A stretch of 47,101 nt of DNA, taken from Anaerolineae bacterium. GTDB lineage: Bacteria > Chloroflexota > Anaerolineae > J102. The notes under the pieces were generated by a model that was not told where the DNA came from, made no database searches, and was given only the letters and a program-made list of their open reading frames with translations. Positions 42,208-47,101 of the stretch are shown here, in pieces (the first letter of the stretch is position 1; every line of letters begins with the position of its first letter). The position numbers were made by a program, and so were the translations under genes. The stretch covers positions 1-47,101 of the forward strand of contig JALXCB010000130.1 in NCBI GenBank assembly GCA_026991225.1. The letters are read 5' to 3'.

Positions 42208-43748
42208 AGACTTGCTTCTCCCTGAAGACCAAAGGCGGCGGCCATAATTTTTTGCAACGAGATGTCGGCTCGCTGCGTCTCCTGGATGATGCGACCTTGA
42301 TACATCACCAAAATGCGATCGCTGAGATCCACGATCTCCTCCAATTCAGAAGAAATGAGCAAAATCCCCACCCCCTGCTCCGCCAATCGATGGATGAGGT
42401 GATAGACATCCTGGCGAGCGCTGGCGTCCACCCCGCGGGTGGGTTCATCCAGAATGATGACATCGGGCTTGCTTGCCAGCGCCTTGGCGAGCACCACCTT
42501 CTGCTGATTCCCGCCGGAAAGGGTTCTGGCGATCTGATAAAGGCTGTTCATCCTGATAGACAATTGCTCGCGATAACTGTCGCCGACCACCTCCTCCTGC
42601 TTGCGTGAAATCAAATACCGCCCCAATCGATCGAGGATGGTCGCGGTCATGGTGTAAAGACTGGGCAGATCGAGAAAGATGCCGTGGGCGTGTCGGTCTT
42701 CGGGCACATACACCAACCCCAACGACTGGCTCCTCCGGGCATCGGGTTTCTTCACCTCCTGTCCTTTGATGAAAACCCTTCCCCGGGCATGAGGGTCCAG
42801 GCCCACCACCGCCTCTGCAACCTCGGTGCGCCCTGCGCCCACAAGCCCGGCGAGCCCCACCACCTCGCCCGCCCGAACCTGAAAGCTGACGTCCTGGAAA
42901 GCGTCGCTGCTGAGATGCTGCACATCGAGCGCGACTTCGCTGGCCTCGCGGCTTTGGGCGCTTCGCGCCCGTCGCTCCACCTCTCGCACATCGGCATCCT
43001 CCGGCAGCATAGCCCGCACCAGCTTCTGCGAATTCAATTCGCTGGTCGGCGCGGCCAGAACAATACGCCCTTCGCGCAAGACGCTGATGCGATGCGAGAT
43101 GTCCATGACCTCATTGAGACGATGGGAGATGAAGAAAATGCCGATGCCGCGTTGCGACAGCGTACGCATTCGATTGAACAGGTGCTCCACCTCCCGGAAG
43201 GTCAACGCCGAGGTGGGCTCATCCAGAATCAAAATCTGCGCATTGCGCAGCAATCCGCGGATAATTTCCAGCAATTGCTGGTTGGCGATGCTCAGCGAGC
43301 CCGCCTCCTCCGACAACCCGCTTTCGAATCCGATTTCCTGCGCCAGACGCGTTATCTTTTCCCGGGCTTCCCCGACATCGATATCCAGCCCGAGCAGCAG
43401 ATTCTCCTCCACCGACAGGTGGGGAAAAATGTGAGGCTCTTGAGGAACCATGTAAATGCCGCTTTTGTGCGCCTCGTTGGGACTATGAAACACCCGGCGC
43501 TGGCCATCGATGAAGATATCGCCTCGTTCCGGAATGTACACGCCCGAGAGGATTTTCATGGTTGTCGATTTCCCCGATCCATTTCCGCCCAACAGAGCAT
43601 GGATTTCCCCGGGCCGCAAATTCAGATTGATGCCCTTGAGTACGGGCACCCCGGCAAAAACCTTCCAGATGTTCTTGAGTTCGACCAATGGCGTTTTATC
43701 GCTCTGCGGGTCGTAATGATCCGGTGAGGGCGTAGCAGGTTTCGCCAT
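42204..43748 (-). CDS. lsrA: Autoinducer-2 ABC transporter ATPase LsrA
   Basis: 514 residues with two fused nucleotide-binding domains. Domain 1: Walker A LLGGNGSGKSTTMKIL, signature SIANQQLLEI, Walker B ILILDEPTSALT. Domain 2: degenerate Walker A GLVGAGRTEVAEAV, signature LSGGNQQKVVLAKAL, Walker B VIILDEPTRGVD. This one-good, one-degenerate arrangement is usual for the RbsA/LsrA class. First gene of the minus-strand operon, with a 154-bp mobile element in its 5' leader. Confidence 0.93.
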   Translation of the reverse strand: MAKPATPSPDHYDPQSDKTPLVELKNIWKVFAGVPVLKGINLNLRPGEIHALLGGNGSGKSTTMKILSGVYIPERGDIFIDGQRRVFHSPNEAHKSGIYMVPQEPHIFPHLSVEENLLLGLDIDVGEAREKITRLAQEIGFESGLSEEAGSLSIANQQLLEIIRGLLRNAQILILDEPTSALTFREVEHLFNRMRTLSQRGIGIFFISHRLNEVMDISHRISVLREGRIVLAAPTSELNSQKLVRAMLPEDADVREVERRARSAQSREASEVALDVQHLSSDAFQDVSFQVRAGEVVGLAGLVGAGRTEVAEAVVGLDPHARGRVFIKGQEVKKPDARRSQSLGLVYVPEDRHAHGIFLDLPSLYTMTATILDRLGRYLISRKQEEVVGDSYREQLSIRMNSLYQIARTLSGGNQQKVVLAKALASKPDVIILDEPTRGVDASARQDVYHLIHRLAEQGVGILLISSELEEIVDLSDRILVMYQGRIIQETQRADISLQKIMAAAFGLQGEASL

Positions 43749-43791
43749 GCGAGATTTCTCCGAGAGAAAGACCGATTATGCAATGACGCCT

Positions 43792-43945
43792 GTAACTGCT
43801 AACGTACTTGACTTTAGGCCGCCAAAAGCCACGAAGGCTCGAAGTTTTTCGAAGACACGAAGGAAAAATCAAGAAAAATACGTCGTGCCTTGGCTTTTCT
43901 TCGTGTCTTCGTGGCAAAAAGTGGTGGCGATACCTTAGCAGTTAC
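43792..43945 (-). mobile_element. 154-bp MITE-like element B in the lsrA leader, 8-bp target duplication
   Basis: Same length and nearly the exact reverse complement of 18589-18742. Ends GTAACTGCTAA and TTAGCAGTTAC form a perfect 11-bp inverted repeat. TGACGCCT stands directly outside both ends (43784-43791 and 43946-43953). It lies between the predicted lsrA promoter and the lsrA start codon, so it will be transcribed as part of the leader and can fold into a long hairpin. Confidence 0.92.
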
Positions 43946-43997
43946 TGACGCCTTTTGAAAAAACGTCATTACAAATTGCGAATTGTCGCGTTCAAAT

Positions 43998-44014
43998 GTG
44001 AACGTGCATCACAT
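43998..44014. promoter_or_regulatory. Palindromic site at the lsrA transcription start
   Basis: TGTGAACGTGCATCACA has 5-bp arms TGTGA/TCACA (6 with the flanking A/T) around 7 bases. It is CRP-like in wording but one base too wide for a standard CRP site. It sits at about +4 to +20 of the minus-strand promoter at 44025-44053, a place where a repressor such as LsrR could act. Confidence 0.45.
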
Positions 44015-44024
44015 CTGTTTACTA

Positions 44025-44053
44025 ATCATAGTACAGCAAAGACGGTTTGTCAA
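44025..44053 (-). promoter_or_regulatory. Promoter of lsrACDBK
   Basis: On the minus strand TTGACA (44053-44048), 17 bases, TATGAT (44030-44025): a perfect -35 and a near-consensus -10 with ideal spacing. Transcription would start near 44018 and run through element B. Confidence 0.75.
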
Positions 44054-44127
44054 CCCCATTACAAACATCATCTATCGGAAAAATGGTCGCTTTCTCGATC
44101 CTTCCCCCCACATCTGTCGAATTATTA

Positions 44128-44155
44128 TTGACAATTGTCAAAAAAGGCTTATACT
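44128..44155 (+). promoter_or_regulatory. Promoter of lsrRF with a 14-bp palindrome over the -35 box
   Basis: TTGACA (44128-44133), 16 bases, TATACT (44150-44155). TTGACAATTGTCAA (44128-44141) is a perfect 14-bp palindrome that includes the -35 box, the likely LsrR autoregulatory operator. The two divergent promoters are about 75 bases apart, so one regulator could control both. The rest of 43749-44243 shows no gene. Confidence 0.72.
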
Positions 44156-44243
44156 AGATGCAGAGGTTGCAGTCACAAATGAACTTTTGTTTCACATACG
44201 TGCGATTGCGCACCACATCCCCCCTTTCGAATGAGATGTATCC

Positions 44244-45224
44244 ATGTCGGAACTGACTATTGAACGCGACAATCACCGGATGGAATATCTGGCCCGAATT
44301 GCATCGCTTTATTATGATCACAACAAAACGCAGCAGGAGATTGCAAACGAGGTCGGATTGACGCGTTCCGCGGTCTCACGGCTGCTGACCGAAGCTCGCG
44401 AAAAAGGCATTGTCGAGATCATCGTGCATTACCCCTGGCGCAACTCTCCCGAACTGGAGCAAGCGCTCATCAGCACTTTTCACCTGAAAGCCGCGCGGGT
44501 GCTGGTGCGCGGCTCCAAATCTTATGAGGAGATGTTGCGAGGATTGGGCGTGCTCGCAGCAGCCTACTTCGATAGCATCCTGCATGATGGCATGATCATC
44601 GGCATTTCCTGGGGCACGGCCCTTTATCAAATGATCAACACCCTTCGCCCGCGCAAAATGCCGGGAGTGGAGGTGGTGCAGCTCTTGGGGGCCACCGGCT
44701 CAGAGAACACCCCCACCGATGGCCCCATTCTCGCCCAACTCCTGAGCGACCGCCTGGGCTGCCGCAGTTGGCACCTTCATGCGCCCCTCATTGTGGATAG
44801 TGAGGCGGGTCGCAACGCCCTCTTGCAGGATCGGAACATCCAGCAAACGCTTGAACGGGCCAGGCACGCGGATGTAGCGCTGGTAGGCATCGGCTCCACG
44901 CGTTCGGATTTGTACAGTCTTTTGCGGGCCGGGTATGTCACGGAAGAGGAAGCGCAGGCCATTCGCGAAAAGGGGGCCGTGGGCGATGTCTGCGCCCAGC
45001 ATTACAATCTCTGGGGCCAGTGGCTTGATATCGACATCAACCGCCGCGTGGTGGGCGTCGAGCTGGATACGCTATCGCGGATTGACACCATCATCGGGGT
45101 GGCTGGCAGTTCTCGTAAAGGACAGGCCATCCTCGGCGCGCTGCGCGGGGGCTATGTCAACGTCCTCATCACCGATGACCAGGCCGCGCAAAAAGTGCTG
45201 GCTCTCAACGAAACTTCACATTGA
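44244..45224 (+). CDS. lsrR: LsrR-type transcriptional regulator (SorC family)
   Basis: 326 residues. N-terminal HTH (about 12-55) reads RIASLYYDHNKTQQEIANEV, GLTRSAVSRLLTEAREKGIV. The C-terminal sugar-binding domain has DGMIIGISWGTALYQMI, VVQLLGATGSENTPTDG, ADVALVGIGSTRSDLYSLLR, GAVGDVCAQHYNLWG and IIGVAGSSRKGQAILGALRG. Known: LsrR represses the lsr genes until it binds phospho-AI-2. It diverges from lsrA and is followed 40 bases later by lsrF. The shared intergenic region holds palindromes suited to an oligomeric repressor. Confidence 0.92.
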   Translation: MSELTIERDNHRMEYLARIASLYYDHNKTQQEIANEVGLTRSAVSRLLTEAREKGIVEIIVHYPWRNSPELEQALISTFHLKAARVLVRGSKSYEEMLRGLGVLAAAYFDSILHDGMIIGISWGTALYQMINTLRPRKMPGVEVVQLLGATGSENTPTDGPILAQLLSDRLGCRSWHLHAPLIVDSEAGRNALLQDRNIQQTLERARHADVALVGIGSTRSDLYSLLRAGYVTEEEAQAIREKGAVGDVCAQHYNLWGQWLDIDINRRVVGVELDTLSRIDTIIGVAGSSRKGQAILGALRGGYVNVLITDDQAAQKVLALNETSH

Positions 45225-45264
45225 TCGCTTTTCTTTCCATTCAAATTCAAGGAGGTTTCTTCCC

Positions 45265-46053
45265 ATGGATTGGGGAATGCAAAATCGCTTCAACAGCGTT
45301 TTCAATGCCGAAAGCGGCAAGACCATTTTCTACGCCGTGGATCACGGTTATTTCATGGGCCCGACCACCGGCTTGGGCGACATGCGCAAGGCCATCCATC
45401 CCATCGTGGATTATGCTGACGCGCTGATGCTGACCCGAGGTGCGCTGCGCACTTCGGTCGATCCGGCCCTGCGCAAGCCCATCGTGTTGCGGGTTTCCAG
45501 CGGCACCAGCATCCTCAATGAAGACCTGCTGCATGAGGGCGTTTCGGTGGATATCGAAGAAGCCATTCGCCTGAACGCGGCCATGGTCGCTTTTTCTGTC
45601 ATGATCGGCACCGAAAGCTCGGAACGAGACACGGTGCTCGGCCTTTCCAAAGTCATCGACCAGGCGGAACGCTATGGCATCCCCACCCTGGCGGTGACTG
45701 CGGTGGGGCGCGGCCTCAATCGCGACGCCCGCTATCTGAGCCTGGCCACCCGCATGTCGGGCGAACTGGGCGCGCGGATGGTCAAGACGTATTACTGCGA
45801 GGATTTCGAGCGGGTTGTGGCCACGTCATTGGTGCCCGTCGTCATTGCCGGCGGCAAGAAGATTCCTGAGAAAGATGCTTTGACCATGGCCTATCGGGCG
45901 ATTCAGGCTGGCGCTGCGGGCGTGGATATGGGCCGCAACATCTTCCAGTCGGAAGACCCTGTGGCCATGATGCAAGCGGTGGGCGCCATCGTGCACAAAG
46001 ACGCCACCGTCGATGAGGCTTATGAGCTCTTCCTGGACCTGAAAAACAGCTAA
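45265..46053 (+). CDS. lsrF: Phospho-AI-2 thiolase LsrF
   Basis: 262 residues from ATG 45265 (RBS AAGGAGG); about 28 residues shorter at the N-terminus than E. coli LsrF. Class I aldolase-like barrel: [65 protein letters not shown] (the Schiff-base Lys in VKTYY), [16 protein letters not shown] and [21 protein letters not shown]. Known: LsrF transfers the acetyl group of the phospho-AI-2 isomer to CoA in the last step of AI-2 breakdown. It is co-transcribed with lsrR and ends at a strong terminator. Confidence 0.94.
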   Translation: MDWGMQNRFNSVFNAESGKTIFYAVDHGYFMGPTTGLGDMRKAIHPIVDYADALMLTRGALRTSVDPALRKPIVLRVSSGTSILNEDLLHEGVSVDIEEAIRLNAAMVAFSVMIGTESSERDTVLGLSKVIDQAERYGIPTLAVTAVGRGLNRDARYLSLATRMSGELGARMVKTYYCEDFERVVATSLVPVVIAGGKKIPEKDALTMAYRAIQAGAAGVDMGRNIFQSEDPVAMMQAVGAIVHKDATVDEAYELFLDLKNS

Positions 46054-46084
46054 GCCTTTTCACTTGAATCTTTCCTCCTTTTGC

Positions 46085-46120
46085 AAAGCCCGAGGTTGCG
46101 CTAACGCGATCTCGGGCTTT
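46085..46120 (+). terminator. Terminator of lsrRF
   Basis: AAAGCCCGAG (46085-46094) and CTCGGGCTTT (46111-46120), a perfect 10-bp stem with a 16-base loop and T residues in the descending arm. Confidence 0.75.
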
Positions 46121-46141
46121 GGCATTAAACTGAAATCATTT

Positions 46142-46453
46142 GTAACTAAACGCATTTTGAAATCAGGTGTTTTCAGCCTCGGCCACCCGGAGCTGAAGCT
46201 CCGGGCTACGAAACGACGCCGGGTGATGGGGTTTTACAAATTAAACGGGTCATGGGCCTCATTCTATTACCGGATTGTTTTGTAAACGTTCATAACCCGG
46301 CTTCCTGCGGCGCGCGACCTGCACCGTAGCCCCATTCATGGGGCGTCGTTTTTAGCCCGCAGGTGAACCTGCGGGCGGCGGCGCGGCCAGAGAATCGCCT
46401 TTCATGGATGTTCCAATGCAAACCAAAAGCCTTGGTTTCAATTTGCTTTCAGT
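46142..46453. repeat. Large structured repeat, copy 2, with a 68-bp internal insertion
   Basis: Matches 4132-4378 along its whole length, apart from bases 46227-46294. There, 68 bases not found in copy 1 split the hairpin GGGTGA|ACCCGG. The inserted piece carries facing GTTTTACAAAT and TTTTGTAAACG near its ends. The hairpins CCCGGAGCTGAAGCTCCGGG and GCCCGCAGGTGAACCTGCGGGC are kept. Confidence 0.8.
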
Positions 46454-46476
46454 TTACTCACGTAGCGAGGCAAAAA

Positions 46477-46624
46477 CCACGAAGATACGACGACACGAAG
46501 GAGAAAAAGTGGCGGGTGGCAGATGGCAAGTGGCAGGTGAAAACGCCGTAGCCAGAAAGACTTGCCACTTGCGACTTGCAAACCTGCAAACCTGCATTGT
46601 CTTCGTCCCTTCGAGCCTTCGTGG
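46477..46624. repeat. Nested hairpin repeat, third copy of the 8683-8823 family
   Basis: CCACGAAGATACGACGACACGAAGG on the left and CCTTCGAGCCTTCGTGG on the right enclose GGCAGATGGCAAGTGGCAGG and CTTGCCACTTGCGACTTGC. A few bases on, CCTTAGCAGTTAC (46654-46666) is a right end of the GTAACTRCTAA element family, so this may be a composite of the two. No gene is seen in 46054-46833. Confidence 0.7.
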
Positions 46625-46699
46625 CAAAGCATTTTCGAGGCCGAACCAGGCCACCTTAGCAGTTACGCGTTCATTGCGAATTGGTCGTGACATTTATAT

Positions 46700-46729
46700 T
46701 TGGTCTATACCAGATTGCTGTGGTATACT
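46700..46729 (+). promoter_or_regulatory. Predicted promoter of the polyamine-type binding protein gene
   Basis: TTGGTC (46700-46705), 18 bases, TATACT (46724-46729). TGGTCTATACCA (46701-46712) is a perfect 12-bp palindrome lying over the -35 box and could be an operator. Confidence 0.5.
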
Positions 46730-46833
46730 CAATTGCAATTTCACGATGGAGGTGAGGTCAGAGCCGCCAATCATCCATCCATGCAACCACGTTTTCGAGC
46801 CATCCCACTCAACCCAACCTCAAGGAGGAACAA

Positions 46834-47101
46834 ATGAAACGCAGAACTTTGATTGTCATCGTGTTGATCATGGCCCTGGGGCTGTTGTTGGCCGCATGTG
46901 GCGGCGGCTCTGCGCCGGCCACCCAAGAAGCGCCCGCCCAGCCCACCCAAGCGCCCGAGGCGACCAAAGCCCCTGAGCCCACCAAGGCTCCCGAAGCCAA
47001 AGAAGGCGGCGTCCTGCGCATGCTCACCTGGGAAGGCTATGCGCCCGAGGAGCTGGTCAAGAAATTCAGCGATGAAACCGGCATCAAAGTCGAGGTCAGC
47101 T
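46834..47101 (+). CDS. Polyamine-type (PotD/PotF-like) substrate-binding lipoprotein, 3' end outside window
   Basis: Only 89 residues are inside. A lipoprotein signal with lipobox LAAC (Cys near residue 22, followed by Gly-Gly-Gly-Ser) is followed by an Ala/Pro/Thr/Lys linker to about residue 57. The mature fold then begins VLRMLTWEGYAPEELVKKFS and DETGIKVEV. That opening strand and helix are typical of spermidine/putrescine-binding proteins and relatives. Starts at ATG 46834 with RBS AAGGAGGAA. The ligand cannot be confirmed without the rest of the protein. Confidence 0.78.
   Translation, partial: MKRRTLIVIVLIMALGLLLAACGGGSAPATQEAPAQPTQAPEATKAPEPTKAPEAKEGGVLRMLTWEGYAPEELVKKFSDETGIKVEVS

Noticed and set aside
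43998-44014. CRP binding site TGTGA...TCACA
   Set aside because: The spacer is 7 bases, whereas CRP needs 6. I report it only as an unassigned palindrome.

Overview
The window (about 58-60% GC by eye, with several atypical repeat-rich spacers) most resembles a chromosomal contig from a Chloroflexota bacterium, probably of the Anaerolineae/Caldilineae/Ardenticatenia type. This is inferred from the Pro/Thr-rich lipoprotein linkers, SH3b-glycosidase secreted proteins, alternative complex III organisation, UgpB/LsrB-type lipoprotein binding proteins and a SufR-led suf operon. There is no rRNA, tRNA or marker gene in the window to prove the phylum.

Layout. 1-4150: a secreted SH3b/GH99-like protein (open at the left edge), an inositol-monophosphatase-family enzyme bracketed by a 56-bp direct repeat, and a GT4 glycosyltransferase. 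4720-20768: a respiratory island with a membrane-anchored 12-haem cytochrome c, a TPR protein, a cytochrome-oxidase subunit I homologue, the six genes of alternative complex III (actABCDEF), a small membrane protein and a cytochrome-oxidase subunit II homologue with three cytochrome c domains. 21304-23112: lutB and lutC. 23505-26944: a UgpBAE-type ABC importer without ATPase. 27122-34707: the sufR-C-B-D-S-U-T iron-sulfur assembly locus, interrupted by an opposite-strand VapBC-type module. 35180-36475: wreckage of an IS21-family element, a HicA-like tail and another gene fragment. 36884-46053: a complete autoinducer-2 (lsr) uptake and processing locus, with lsrACDBK plus a cupin on the minus strand and lsrRF divergent. 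46834-end: the start of a polyamine-type binding protein.

Main discovery. The two oxidase-like subunits flanking the alternative complex III genes have lost the oxygen-reducing machinery. The subunit I homologue keeps both low-spin haem ligands (H81, H394) but has Asn at the high-spin haem ligand (N392), Gln and Val at two CuB histidines (Q257, V306), and no recognisable D- or K-channel residues. The subunit II homologue keeps one CuA histidine (H141) and the Met (M188) but has Thr, Ser and Tyr where CuA has Cys, Cys and His. No subunit III, haem A synthase or copper chaperone lies nearby. All reading frames are intact, so this looks like a repurposed, single-haem, copper-free 'oxidase' module built into an alternative complex III locus beside a 12-haem cytochrome, not like decay. 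It is the best candidate for an undescribed electron-transfer complex.

Second theme: small non-coding repeats. A 144-154 bp element with 11-bp inverted ends (GTAACTRCTAA) occurs three times with perfect, different 8-bp target duplications, and once more in decayed form. A separate 225-bp element has 15-bp inverted ends and a 9-bp duplication. A third, larger structured repeat supplies the stop codon of the glycosyltransferase. Many gene junctions, notably after sufC, sufB and sufD, hold short-word tandem or inverted repeats that begin at the stop codon of the gene before.
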